Of a DNA stretch of 64,000 bases, positions 17,238 to 24,810 are shown one piece after another (within the stretch, counting starts at the first letter, position 1; each line of letters opens with the position of its first letter). The DNA is from a bacterium. Lineage in GTDB: Bacteria; Bacillota; Bacilli; Lactobacillales; Streptococcaceae. The notes below the pieces were generated by a model. That model did no database searches, was not told the origin of the DNA, and saw nothing but the letters and a program-made list of their open reading frames with translations. A program made the position numbers and the translations under genes. Where the stretch lies: the NCBI GenBank assembly GCA_905221455.1, contig CAJNDF010000002.1:62001-126000 (forward strand), in the 5' to 3' direction.

Positions 17238-18684
17238 CAATGAAATTGTAAAAAAAATCATTGAAGAAAATAAGCAGAAAGTACCGCCTGAAGTGGTGGA
17301 CTTGACTCAAGCAAGGGAGACCAACGAGGAACACAACAGCTTGAACTTGTCAAAAAAACCAAAAGGAAACGGCTTTGATAGAGGTTTAGACAATCTCCGA
17401 AAGATTTTGAGCGGGGATAGTAAGCTAAAAGGTGCTATACAGTACAACGTCTTTACTTATGAAATTGACGTGACTAGACCAATGAAGTTAAACGGTAGAA
17501 CCTTGAGCGGTGCAATCGATGACCTGATTATCAGAGAGATTAGGGCTTATATTGCTACCAAGTATAAGCTGGACTATAAAAAGTCGGACATAGCGGATAT
17601 CTTAGAAGTGGTGGCTGGAGAACATAGCTATAACCCCTTAAAAGACTATCTGGAATCATGCGAAAACGAGTATAAAGTGTTAGTGAATCAGCGTGATCCC
17701 TTTGATATTCTGAGGCATTATCTGAATATCAAGGATGATGAATATAACCGTATTATCGTGGACTTGTTTTTCCGTGGAGCAGTTGCCAAGGTATTTGACC
17801 CCTCTACCAAGTTTGACTTTGTGCTGGACTTGACTGGAAGGCAGGGAGTAGGAAAGACCCAATTTTTTGAGGGGCTATTCACTCACAAGTATTTTACAAC
17901 CGTTGAGACTTTCACAGACAAAGACGACAAGGCCAGAATGGTGAGAAACTGGTGTGTATTTGATGATGAGATGGTGGCCAGTAAAAAGGCTAGTTTTTCA
18001 GAATTGAAGAAATTCATTACAGAAACCAAGCTGGAGTTTAGACCGCCTTACGCCTCCAGCGACAGGCGATTGCCTAAGAGTTTTATCATTGTCAGAGCAA
18101 CCAATGACCATGATTATTTAAACGATCTGACAGGGGAAAGGCGCTTTCTAGTTGCGGAAGTCCACAAGGACACCGCTTATAAGGGCAGGAAGTGGACAGA
18201 AAAAGACCGTAGAGCCTTTTGGGGTGCTATGGTTGTAGCTTGGAGGGCTAATAAGTCTTTGACCCTGACAGACGACCAAGAAAAGCTAGTAAACGAGGTT
18301 AGAAACCGTTACAAGTTTGTAGATGAAATCTTTGAGGATGTGGAGCGTTATTTAGAAATTCCTTACCCTAAAAATATGTATCAATTCCCAGCAACAGACA
18401 GGACTAGACACTATTACATCCACGACATGATGAACCACGGCTACCATATGGGCGCTAATGGAGCAGAGATTCCCTTAGATACTGAAAAGTATGGGGAACT
18501 GGTGGAAAGGGATAAGGTGGTAGTTAATTTATTCTTTTCGGAGGCTTATTTGGACAATTCCCCCAATCCCAAAGATAAAAACAAGGTTAAGAAAATCATG
18601 CAAAACAAAGAGGGTTGGGAATCAAGGAAATCTTTAAGATTTGGAAAAACTATCAAACGTGGGTTCGCTAAAACAAAAGATTAA
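17230..18684 (+). CDS. VapE-family replication ATPase (superfamily 3-like helicase)
   Basis: 484 residues from a TTG start; AAGGAGG at 17218-17224 supports it over later ATGs. A P-loop GRQGVGKT lies at residues 203-210, and a Walker B-like WCVFDDE at 241-247, followed by the conserved RPPYASSDRRLPKSF and RATND segments of the virulence-associated E family. Such proteins act as the Rep helicase of phage satellites and bind the adjacent origin. The iteron array begins 1 bp after its stop codon, which supports that role. Confidence 0.85.
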   Translation: MSSNEIVKKIIEENKQKVPPEVVDLTQARETNEEHNSLNLSKKPKGNGFDRGLDNLRKILSGDSKLKGAIQYNVFTYEIDVTRPMKLNGRTLSGAIDDLIIREIRAYIATKYKLDYKKSDIADILEVVAGEHSYNPLKDYLESCENEYKVLVNQRDPFDILRHYLNIKDDEYNRIIVDLFFRGAVAKVFDPSTKFDFVLDLTGRQGVGKTQFFEGLFTHKYFTTVETFTDKDDKARMVRNWCVFDDEMVASKKASFSELKKFITETKLEFRPPYASSDRRLPKSFIIVRATNDHDYLNDLTGERRFLVAEVHKDTAYKGRKWTEKDRRAFWGAMVVAWRANKSLTLTDDQEKLVNEVRNRYKFVDEIFEDVERYLEIPYPKNMYQFPATDRTRHYYIHDMMNHGYHMGANGAEIPLDTEKYGELVERDKVVVNLFFSEAYLDNSPNPKDKNKVKKIMQNKEGWESRKSLRFGKTIKRGFAKTKD

Positions 18685-18685
18685 A

Positions 18686-18990
18686 GTGTAGGCAGTGTAG
18701 GCAAGAAGTCAAAAAAGCGCCAACGCTGAAAAACCTTGATAGTATTGGGTTTTAAAGGAGTGTAGGCAACCTCTAAAAAAGTGCCAACGCCCCTAAACCC
18801 TTGCTATCATTGGCTTTATACTATAAGTGTTGGCAAAATATATATTTTATAAAAGTATATTTAATTAAATAGCTAATGCGTTATATATTATTTTTTTTGA
18901 GACAAAGTGCCTACATGCCAACACAGGGGTTAAACCCTTGAGGCTGTAAGGCGGAGGGCGTAGGCGCCCAATATTCAAAAACGCCTACAC
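18686..18990. repeat. Iteron array and AT-rich core: probable island replication origin
   Basis: This 358-bp gene-free stretch is packed with GTGTAGGCA / GTGTTGGCA motifs: direct at 18686, 18695, 18760 and 18827, and as TGCCTACA, TGCCAACAC and CGCCTACAC at 18908, 18916 and 18982. Related GCGCCAACGC (18717), GTGCCAACGC (18781) and GCGTAGGCGCC (18958) fill the gaps. Two tandem units of 65 and 67 bp run from 18695 to 18826. The right-hand copies are inverted, and between the arms lies a 70-bp AT-rich core (18836-18899). This is the expected architecture of a theta origin melted by a Rep helicase. Confidence 0.8.
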
Positions 18991-19042
18991 TTTGCCAAAA
19001 ACCTAAAATAGAAAAGGAAAATAGAATAAAGGAGCAAATCAG

Positions 19043-19255
19043 ATGGCGATGAACATTTGTAAAAGAGTGACTAGATTAGAAGAAACCGTTGAGCGGATCA
19101 GTGAGGTGTTAGATGGCTTCATTGAGAATGCGAATCGTAACGTTGTCGCAAACAATAAAAACATCGAACGGATTCAGGAAGGTTTTGAGGTAGTCTTTAA
19201 AGAGATTGATGAACTAAAAACATTACCTGGTAAACACTTAAACAAAATGGGGTAG
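19043..19255 (+). CDS. Small coiled-coil island protein
   Basis: 70 residues with heptad-like spacing (RVTRLEETVERISEVLDGF). AAAGGAG precedes the ATG. Probably an oligomerising helical protein. No function assigned. Confidence 0.6.
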   Translation: MAMNICKRVTRLEETVERISEVLDGFIENANRNVVANNKNIERIQEGFEVVFKEIDELKTLPGKHLNKMG

Positions 19256-19324
19256 ATAGTACCGACCCCCTTGCAATGGTGTAACTACTAGTGACACCCT
19301 TAAAACAGAAAGAGGAAAAACAAC

Positions 19325-19594
19325 ATGACATTAAAAGCATTTTCAGAAACAGCACCAAAACATACATTTACTTATGAGTTTGGAGACCTAGAAGACGCAC
19401 AAATAGCAGGACTAGCGTTATTTGGATTTATGAGAGGTACTTATCTAGTGCCAGCTATTAAACTAAGATATAAGGAAAACGGAACGCTTATCGCTGAGTA
19501 TTTGGAGGATAACAGCTTAGATATCAACTTTAAGCGCATTTGTGAGGTTTTCAAGAATGAAGAAAATCCAATAGATGAAGAAGTTGAGGAATAA
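19325..19594 (+). CDS. Island protein, unknown (89 aa)
   Basis: Preceded by AAAGAGGAAAAAC. Mixed alpha/beta composition with an acidic tail (IDEEVEE). No family recognised. It lies between the origin and the terminase gene, in the right-hand operon. Confidence 0.6.
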   Translation: MTLKAFSETAPKHTFTYEFGDLEDAQIAGLALFGFMRGTYLVPAIKLRYKENGTLIAEYLEDNSLDINFKRICEVFKNEENPIDEEVEE

Positions 19595-19690
19595 AGTAGA
19601 GAGGATGTAAGCAGATGAACTACAATAGAGACCCCGTGACTGGATCTAGCACTCTAAACTTAATCAAACAATAGAAAAGGAAAAAATAAG

Positions 19691-19792
19691 ATGGCAGAAA
19701 CACAAAGCACAAACAACATTGAACAAGCGCAAAAGCGCCAAGAATTAGCCCAAAAATGGATAAAGCACTGGATAAAATCACTAAGGAAGTGA
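19691..19792 (+). CDS. Short 5' fragment of the coiled-coil gene (frame-disrupted)
   Basis: A 33-codon ORF (MAETQSTNNIEQAQKRQELA) with an AAAAGGAA site. At the AAAAA run near 19752-19756 the downstream coiled-coil frame takes over. One extra base there would join the two into a single protein of about 220 residues. Either a natural frameshift mutation, a sequencing indel or programmed slippage. Confidence 0.4.
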   Translation: MAETQSTNNIEQAQKRQELAQKWIKHWIKSLRK

Positions 19793-20355
19793 ACGCATTG
19801 ATTACACAAAACGAAAATACGATTGCTGAGGCTGAACGAGAAAAAACACAGTTGCTTCAAGACCAAGCGACAGCCCAACGTGAATATGATGAAGCGGTTG
19901 AGGGAGTAGACAAAGACAAGTTACGCAATGCCAAGGATAACTTATGGATTGCTGAAAGTAAATTAAAAAAGAATGCTAAAAAGCTGGAAGACTTGCACAA
20001 TGAAACACTTATGAGTCTTGAAGATTTTAAGACAAAAATCGATGAACTAGATTCAACGGTTGACAAAAAGCATAAGGCGCTTTATGATAAAGCCGTGGAT
20101 TTGCTACGAGAGATTGACCAGATCGATGACGAATTTAGAGCAGATTCAGATAAACTTCAAGCCCTTTACCATGCTATGGTTTACAAAGTTGGAAAAGGTA
20201 AGAGAGAGTTTACTTTCAGCACAGGGGGATCTATTATTTCGCCAGCCGATGGAAGGGTTAGATACGAACCAGTCTATCCAGTTGAACCATTCTTAAGAGA
20301 AGTTTATGTGCGAGCCTTTGGAAATACTTACAACGATGTGAAAGGTCATTTTTAA
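19756..20355 (+). CDS. Coiled-coil island protein, start apparently lost to a frameshift
   Basis: 199 residues as read from 19756, but no ribosome site precedes that ATG. The first 115 residues are charged heptad helices (NENTIAEAEREKTQLLQDQA). The last 60 form a globular tail (FSTGGSIISPADGRVRYEP). The 33-codon ORF in the preceding frame supplies a plausible natural start. Function unknown; a scaffold-like or structural role is only a guess. Confidence 0.6.
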   Translation: MDKALDKITKEVNALITQNENTIAEAEREKTQLLQDQATAQREYDEAVEGVDKDKLRNAKDNLWIAESKLKKNAKKLEDLHNETLMSLEDFKTKIDELDSTVDKKHKALYDKAVDLLREIDQIDDEFRADSDKLQALYHAMVYKVGKGKREFTFSTGGSIISPADGRVRYEPVYPVEPFLREVYVRAFGNTYNDVKGHF

Positions 20356-20358
20356 AAG

Positions 20359-20565
20359 ATGAAGAGACAAGTTAGACACAAAATTGAACCAGTACCAACG
20401 ATTGTAGAACTCTTCAAAATAATGGAAGAACACCAGCAAGCACATCCAGAGTACGAGCGTTATAATTTTAAATACATTGAAGATGGGGACGCTATCGGTG
20501 CAATCATTGACTACAACGTAGAAGAAGCAGTATTAAAAGCTGAGCAAGAGCAAGATAACGCTTAA
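20359..20565 (+). CDS. Small acidic island protein, unknown (68 aa)
   Basis: Begins 3 bp after the coiled-coil gene. Acidic, with IEDGDAIGAIIDYNVEEAV near the C-terminus. No family recognised. Followed by a strong hairpin before the terminase gene. Confidence 0.55.
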   Translation: MKRQVRHKIEPVPTIVELFKIMEEHQQAHPEYERYNFKYIEDGDAIGAIIDYNVEEAVLKAEQEQDNA

Positions 20566-20600
20566 GACAAGGGGGAGTTTTCCCCTTTTTGTCGCTTAAG
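20561..20600 (+). terminator. Hairpin terminator next to the terS ribosome site
   Basis: CTTAAG (20561-20566) and CTTAAG (20595-20600) flank an inner GGGGGA/TCCCC stem followed by TTTTT. The 3' arm runs straight into AAGGAGG, the ribosome site of the terminase gene, so folding could limit both read-through and translation. Confidence 0.65.
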
Positions 20601-20613
20601 GAGGTGAACTAAT

Positions 20614-21114
20614 GTGACAGATAAGTTAACGCAGAGACAAGAAAAATTTGTCCAAGGACTAGTGGCTGGACTATCTCAAAGAAAAGCATATAAAGAGGTT
20701 TATAACGCCCAAAAGATGGCTGATAGTACGATAGATTCAAGGGCTAGTAAGTTGCTGAAAGAGTACAAGGTTAATACAAGGTACAGAGAGTTATTAAAAG
20801 AGTTTTCAAACCGTGCTTTGTGGTCAAGGGAGCAGGCTTTTAATGAGTATGAATGGCTAAAAAATAAAGCTAAATCTGAAATTATCGAAAGTGGATTGAG
20901 ATCTAGTAATTTTAATGCCTTTCTTTCTGCTTTGCATGGGATGAATAATAGCGCTTTTCGTGATTTGGAGTTACTGGACGAGAAGTTGCGAGCAGAAATC
21001 AGTGTGATTAAGAGTAACATCCATCAAGAAACTCCAGTTAAGGATGATAAATTTATAGAGGCCATGAGCGCAATGGTTGAATCCGTCTGGGAAGATGAGA
21101 TTCAAAAGGAATAG
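20614..21114 (+). CDS. terS: Phage terminase small subunit
   Basis: 166 residues from GTG at 20614 behind AAGGAGGTGAAC (an overlapping ATG at 20612 stops at once). The N-terminal motif (LTQRQEKFVQGLVAGLSQRK and YKEVYNAQKMADSTID) is the DNA-recognition helix-turn-helix of Terminase_2-type small subunits. No large terminase follows. In PICIs such a stand-alone small subunit joins the helper phage large subunit and redirects packaging to island DNA; I infer the same here. Confidence 0.85.
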   Translation: MTDKLTQRQEKFVQGLVAGLSQRKAYKEVYNAQKMADSTIDSRASKLLKEYKVNTRYRELLKEFSNRALWSREQAFNEYEWLKNKAKSEIIESGLRSSNFNAFLSALHGMNNSAFRDLELLDEKLRAEISVIKSNIHQETPVKDDKFIEAMSAMVESVWEDEIQKE

Positions 21115-21132
21115 CCTTAGAATACGAAAAAA

Positions 21133-21164
21133 AGCCAGCCTATGGCTGACTCCTTTTTGATATG
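21133..21164 (+). terminator. Terminator after terS
   Basis: AGCCAGCC, loop TAT, GGCTGACT (one mismatch), then CCTTTTT. An in-phase ATG at 21142 for the next gene lies inside this hairpin and is therefore not used as its start. Confidence 0.65.
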
Positions 21165-21201
21165 TACGCTAAAAATATTATATCATAAAGGAGGCCGAGG
21201 C

Positions 21202-21621
21202 ATGACACCAGAGCAGGTAAAAGAAAAACTAGAGGGCGTTAAGTGGATAAACAAGGAGATTAAAGGCTTATATTTGGAATTGGAAGCCCTGGAGTGTGGT
21301 ATTATCAAAAAGCCAACACTAAGCCATAGCAGGGTACAGACAAGCAGGGGAAATACAGCAGAGAATAACCTTATAAGTGTTCTAAAACTAAAAGAGGATA
21401 CGCTTCAGAGGATTGAGCGACTTACTGAAGAGAGAATGGCAATATCTGGGCTAATCGATAAGCTGGACAATCCGCTTGAGCGTTCTGTTCTAAGATTTTT
21501 TTACTTGAATGATCTTGTAGCTTCGGAGGTAGCTGAAGAAATAGGAAAATCTACCACCTCAGTATATCGAGTAAAGCAGGAAGCTATAGAACACTTGAGC
21601 AAGGTGGAAGGAGCGAACTAA
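21202..21621 (+). CDS. Sigma-70 region 4-like phage regulator (DUF1492 type)
   Basis: 139 residues from ATG 21202, behind AAAGGAGG. The N-terminal half is helical. The C-terminal part has a sigma region 4-like helix-turn-helix (FYLNDLVASEVAEEIGKSTT) as found in streptococcal phage late-gene regulators. It is directly followed, with a 1-bp overlap, by an ArpU-like protein, a pairing usual at the end of early regions. It may control the packaging genes or respond to the helper. Confidence 0.65.
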   Translation: MTPEQVKEKLEGVKWINKEIKGLYLELEALECGIIKKPTLSHSRVQTSRGNTAENNLISVLKLKEDTLQRIERLTEERMAISGLIDKLDNPLERSVLRFFYLNDLVASEVAEEIGKSTTSVYRVKQEAIEHLSKVEGAN

Positions 21622-22013
21622 TGGAGCTGGATAAGTTTAAAACGATGATGAACGTCAGAGAGCGGATGACATACTTTCTACGTTTCCAGAGGATGGCAGG
21701 GAGTGAAAACCAAGTTACAATAGACGAAGAGGCTTGGAAACTTATCTTACCTGATCAGTGGAATTTGACTAGTAAGCATGAAAAGGCAATCCGTGAGGGG
21801 TTGGAAATATTCGCCCACGACATCAACAGCATAGAGAACGAGAGAGCCAGAAAATACTTTATCATCCATTATTGCTACATGAGAAAGAAAACAATGAGTG
21901 AATGTGTAGAGATGGCAGGTACTAGCTCCACTAGCTACCACCGATACAAACAGATAGCTGTTTTAAACTTTGCGAGAATCCACCAGAACGGAGAGCTAGA
22001 AGTGTATAAGTAG
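21621..22013 (+). CDS. ArpU-family late-gene transcriptional regulator
   Basis: 130 residues. The C-terminal SECVEMAGTSSTSYHRYKQI segment is a helix-turn-helix at about residues 93-112, and the overall length matches the ArpU/RinA-like group that drives phage packaging and lysis transcription. GGTGGAAGGAG precedes the ATG inside the previous gene. It is the last protein gene of the island. Confidence 0.65.
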   Translation: MELDKFKTMMNVRERMTYFLRFQRMAGSENQVTIDEEAWKLILPDQWNLTSKHEKAIREGLEIFAHDINSIENERARKYFIIHYCYMRKKTMSECVEMAGTSSTSYHRYKQIAVLNFARIHQNGELEVYK

Positions 22014-22151
22014 GCTGAGGCTTCATATTCGCCCCCCTATTTTGCTTTGTTTCGTACTGGACAACTTAAAACACCACGGATAAACTACAAACCCTTAGAG
22101 AGCAAACTGGGGGCTTTTGTGAGGTCATAATCTTATAAACCACGCGCTTCA

Positions 22152-22297
22152 TGGTATAATATACCTATCAGCAATCAGAAACTAAAGTATGGAAAAGTAT
22201 GTACATATTTCATCAGAAAACAAAAAAGCACGTTTGACCGTGCTAGTTTCTTGCCTGCTGAACTCGTTATTTATTGCCCTTTTTGAGGGCTTTTTTT
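22152..22297 (+). ncRNA. Candidate small RNA at the right end of the island
   Basis: Extended -10 TGGTATAAT at 22152-22160 without a clear -35, then about 130 nt with no credible ORF. It holds hairpin AGCACG/CGTGCT (22229-22246) and ends in terminator GCCCT-TTTTG-AGGGC with seven T (22276-22297). GTATGGAAAAGTA at 22187-22199 is a one-mismatch copy of the motif in the CI/Cro control region. It may simply be a terminated leader, but its ends look complete. Confidence 0.5.
22276..22297 (+). terminator. Right-end island terminator
   Basis: GCCCT, loop TTTTG, AGGGC and seven T. It would insulate the host gene downstream from island transcription. Confidence 0.8.
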
Positions 22298-22299
22298 GT

Positions 22300-22337
22300 G
22301 GACTTTTTAAGAACTTTTATAGTCTTTTAAAAAGTCC
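22300..22337. repeat. Arm-type integrase sites, right end
   Basis: The 11-bp inverted repeat GGACTTTTTAA / TTAAAAAGTCC includes the 17-mer shared with 10739-10755. It lies about as far inside the right core repeat as the left arm sites lie inside the left core, which suits an integrase arm site. Confidence 0.55.
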
Positions 22338-22420
22338 TAAAGACCTGCTATTTTTTAAGATTTAATAGTATAAACGCTTTAGGTATTTTAATGAAGACTA
22401 AAAGTTTATCGTTTCTATTC

Positions 22421-22436
22421 TTATGAGAAACGTGCT
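22421..22436. repeat. Putative attR core
   Basis: TTATGAGAAACGTGCT, matching the left core at 10654 with one mismatch. Host sequence with the promoter of the yutD-like gene begins right after it. Confidence 0.6.
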
Positions 22437-22451
22437 AACTGCTAGAAATTA

Positions 22452-22460
22452 TGGTAGAAT
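22452..22460 (+). promoter_or_regulatory. Extended -10 promoter of the yutD-like gene
   Basis: TGGTAGAAT at 22452-22460. Its upstream region was replaced by island DNA on integration. The rest of 22014-22451 holds the small-RNA unit, terminator, arm sites and core. Confidence 0.5.
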
Positions 22461-22493
22461 AAAGTATTAAGTAATCGTGGAAAAAGGATATCT

Positions 22494-23024
22494 ATGCGAA
22501 AAGAAATTGCACCTGAATTATACAACTATAACAAATTTCCTGGTCCTGAGTTCCATTTGCATGGGGACAAGGTCGAAACGGAAGGGATAGCTTTTTCCTT
22601 GGTTGAAAATATCAAGGATGCCTTTGATGTGACGGCTTTTAATCAGCGTTTTTCAGAAGTCTTAACTAAGTTTGATTATATCGTGGGGGACTGGAGCAAC
22701 GAACAGCTTCGCCTACGAGGTTTTTACAAGGATGACCGAACAGAAGAAAATCTGGAAAAAATCAGTCGTTTACAAGACTACCTTTTAGAGTATTGTAGTT
22801 ATGGTTGTGCCTATTTTGTCCTAGAAAATGAAGCACCTAAGCGCGCATCATTTGACAAGAAAATGCGCAAGAAGGAAGAAGAACCACCTTCTAGAAAAGG
22901 AAAGAAACCGGCTCAAACCAAACGAAAACCGAATGCAGATAAGAAAAATAGACGTCGTCAGAAAGACCAGCATTCTCATAAAGAGGACAAGGGGCAACGT
23001 CATTTTGTCATTCGTCAGAAGTGA
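22494..23024 (+). CDS. YutD-family protein
   Basis: 176 residues. The first 110 residues match the YutD-like domain (FDYIVGDWSNEQLRLRGFY near 60 and YCSYGCAYFVLEN near 98). The tail from about 118 is very basic and lysine/arginine-rich, so nucleic-acid contact is possible. The gene precedes rlmN by 20 bp in an apparent operon, the usual streptococcal arrangement. Function is not established. Confidence 0.8.
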   Translation: MRKEIAPELYNYNKFPGPEFHLHGDKVETEGIAFSLVENIKDAFDVTAFNQRFSEVLTKFDYIVGDWSNEQLRLRGFYKDDRTEENLEKISRLQDYLLEYCSYGCAYFVLENEAPKRASFDKKMRKKEEEPPSRKGKKPAQTKRKPNADKKNRRRQKDQHSHKEDKGQRHFVIRQK

Positions 23025-23044
23025 GTAGAGAATAAGGAGAAGAA

Positions 23045-24130
23045 ATGAAACCGTCAATTTATAGTTTAACACGTCAAACCATGCAGGAATGGGTATTGGA
23101 GCAGGGAGAAAAGAAATTCCGTGCAGATCAAATCTGGGAATGGCTCTACCGTAAACGTGTTCAGTCATTTGAAGAAATGACCAACCTTTCAAAAGATTTG
23201 ATTGCTAAGCTTAATGACCAGTTTGTGGTCAATCCCTTGAAACAGCGTATCGTTCAAGAGTCTGCTGATGGTACCGTTAAATATCTTTTTGAGTTGCCTG
23301 ATGGTATGTTGATTGAGACAGTACTTATGCGTCAACACTATGGTTTGTCAGTCTGTGTAACCACTCAGGTAGGCTGTAATATCGGTTGTACCTTCTGTGC
23401 TTCTGGTTTGATCAAGAAGCAACGCGACCTCAATAATGGGGAAATCGTAGCGCAGATCATGCTGGTTCAGAAATATTTTGATGAGCGTGGACAAGACGAA
23501 CGCGTCAGCCATATCGTTGTCATGGGAATCGGTGAGCCTTTTGATAACTACAATAATGTCTTGAATTTCGTTCGTACCATCAATGATGACAAGGGAATGG
23601 CAATCGGAGCTCGTCACATCACGGTTTCAACCTCAGGTTTGGCCCATAAAATTCGTGATTTTGCTAATGAAGGAGTTCAGGTCAATCTTGCCGTTTCGCT
23701 TCATGCACCTAATAATGAACTGCGCTCAAGCATCATGAAGATTAACCGTGCCTTTCCGATTGAAAAACTCTTTGCAGCTATTGAGTATTATATTGAAACA
23801 ACCAATCGTCGTGTGACCTTTGAATATATCATGCTCAATGAAGTCAACGATGGTGTAGAACAAGCTTTGGAATTGGCTGAATTGCTCAAGAACATCAAGA
23901 AATTGTCTTATGTAAACTTGATTCCTTATAACCCAGTTAGTGAGCATGACCAATATAGTCGTAGTCCAAAAGAGCGCGTGATGGCCTTCTATGATACACT
24001 CAAGAAAAAAGGGGTCAACTGTGTTGTTCGTCAAGAGCACGGTACTGATATTGATGCAGCTTGTGGACAATTGCGTTCTAATACAATGAAACGTGACCGC
24101 CAGAAAGCTGTCGCAGCAGTCAATCCTTAA
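23045..24130 (+). CDS. rlmN: Dual-specificity rRNA/tRNA adenine C2-methyltransferase
   Basis: A 361-residue radical SAM enzyme that methylates A2503 of 23S rRNA and A37 of some tRNAs. The iron-sulphur cysteines are in [12 protein letters not shown] near residue 115, followed by GEPFDNY near 166 and the late catalytic cysteine in AACGQLR near 346. AAGGAGAAG precedes the ATG. The VanZ-like gene starts one base before its stop ends, so they are translationally coupled. Confidence 0.96.
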   Translation: MKPSIYSLTRQTMQEWVLEQGEKKFRADQIWEWLYRKRVQSFEEMTNLSKDLIAKLNDQFVVNPLKQRIVQESADGTVKYLFELPDGMLIETVLMRQHYGLSVCVTTQVGCNIGCTFCASGLIKKQRDLNNGEIVAQIMLVQKYFDERGQDERVSHIVVMGIGEPFDNYNNVLNFVRTINDDKGMAIGARHITVSTSGLAHKIRDFANEGVQVNLAVSLHAPNNELRSSIMKINRAFPIEKLFAAIEYYIETTNRRVTFEYIMLNEVNDGVEQALELAELLKNIKKLSYVNLIPYNPVSEHDQYSRSPKERVMAFYDTLKKKGVNCVVRQEHGTDIDAACGQLRSNTMKRDRQKAVAAVNP

Positions 24131-24603
24131 TGATGAAAAAAACTTATAATCATATTTTGGTCTTGGGAGTCATTTTCTATAGCATTTGTATCGTCTACTT
24201 TTGTTTTACTCCTCAAGAACATTCTCCTGTGGGAGTGGAAACTCCAGGTATTCAGCATCTTGGACGCCTGGTTTTTCTTTTGACTCCTTTCAATTCTCTT
24301 TGGAAACTGGGTGAAGTGAGTGATATGATACAATTATGTTGGATTTTTTTACAAAATATCCTCAATGTCTTCTTGCTTTTTCCTCTGATGTTCCAACTCC
24401 TTTATCTCTTTCCAAACTTGCGGAAAACAACAAAGGTGCTACTTTTTAGTTTTCTAGTGAGTCTTGGAATTGAGTGTACGCAGTTAGTCTTGGACTTTTT
24501 CTTTGATTTCAATCGTGTATTTGAGATTGATGATTTGTGGACCAATACCTTGGGTGGCTATTTGTCTTGGCTACTTTATAAACAATTACATAATACTCAA
24601 TGA
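24130..24603 (+). CDS. VanZ-like membrane protein
   Basis: 157 residues with four hydrophobic segments (about 5-27, 60-85, 92-110 and 130-150) and conserved VanZ-family features, including the FTPQEH region near the N-terminus and the DDLWTNTLGGYLSWL segment near the end. VanZ homologues confer low-level glycopeptide tolerance in enterococci; a cell-envelope role is inferred here. The last bases overlap the start of a BOX element, which supplies its stop codon region. Confidence 0.8.
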   Translation: MMKKTYNHILVLGVIFYSICIVYFCFTPQEHSPVGVETPGIQHLGRLVFLLTPFNSLWKLGEVSDMIQLCWIFLQNILNVFLLFPLMFQLLYLFPNLRKTTKVLLFSFLVSLGIECTQLVLDFFFDFNRVFEIDDLWTNTLGGYLSWLLYKQLHNTQ

Positions 24604-24788
24604 AAATCAAAGAGCAAACTAGGAAGCTAGCCGCAGGTTGCTCAAAGCACTGCTTTGAGGTTGTGGATAGAACTGACGAAGTCAGCTCAAAACACTGTTT
24701 TGAGGTTGTGGATAGAACTGACGAAGTCAGTAACCATATATACGGCAAGGTGAAGCTGACGTGGTTTGAAGAGATTTTCGAAGAGTAT
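24592..24788. repeat. BOX element (A-B-B-C)
   Basis: boxA 24592-24640, two 45-bp boxB copies at 24641-24685 and 24686-24730, and boxC 24731-24788. The ends (TACTCAATGAAAATC and TTTTCGAAGAGTAT) are characteristic. It lies between the VanZ-like gene and the ABC-F gene. An open frame of 69 codons through it is not a gene. Confidence 0.92.
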
Positions 24789-24810
24789 AAAAACAAGATA
24801 AGGAATTAAA

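Larger units (their letters stand above)
10654..22436. mobile_element. Phage-satellite (PICI-like) chromosomal island
   Basis: An island of about 11.8 kb sits between sodA and a yutD-like gene. Seen directly: integrase at the left end, divergent CI/Cro-type regulators, a VapE-type replication protein next to an iteron array, a small terminase subunit and two late-regulator-like proteins. No capsid, portal, large terminase, tail, holin or lysin is present. That gene set and order are those of Gram-positive phage-inducible chromosomal islands. The limits are set by the 16-bp core repeats at 10654 and 22421; a perfect 17-bp repeat at 10739 and 22302 is the alternative boundary. Confidence 0.85.

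Noticed and set aside
18686..18990. CRISPR-like array near 18.7 kb
   Set aside because: The repeats are 9-10 bp, vary in sequence and orientation, and are unevenly spaced, with no cas genes. This fits iterons.
19615..19674. 19-codon ORF (MNYNRDPVTGSSTLN) before the coiled-coil gene
   Set aside because: Very short, weak ribosome site, no supporting conservation visible from one sequence.
10739..22318. Perfect 17-bp repeat ACTTTTTAAGAACTTTT as the island boundary
   Set aside because: It is part of tandem and inverted AACTTTTTA arrays lying inside a second repeat pair, so arm-type sites are the better reading. Kept as an alternative.
24600..24809. Open reading frame of 69 codons between the VanZ-like and ABC-F genes
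   Set aside because: It runs through the BOX element and owes its repeats to the two boxB copies; no independent coding signal.
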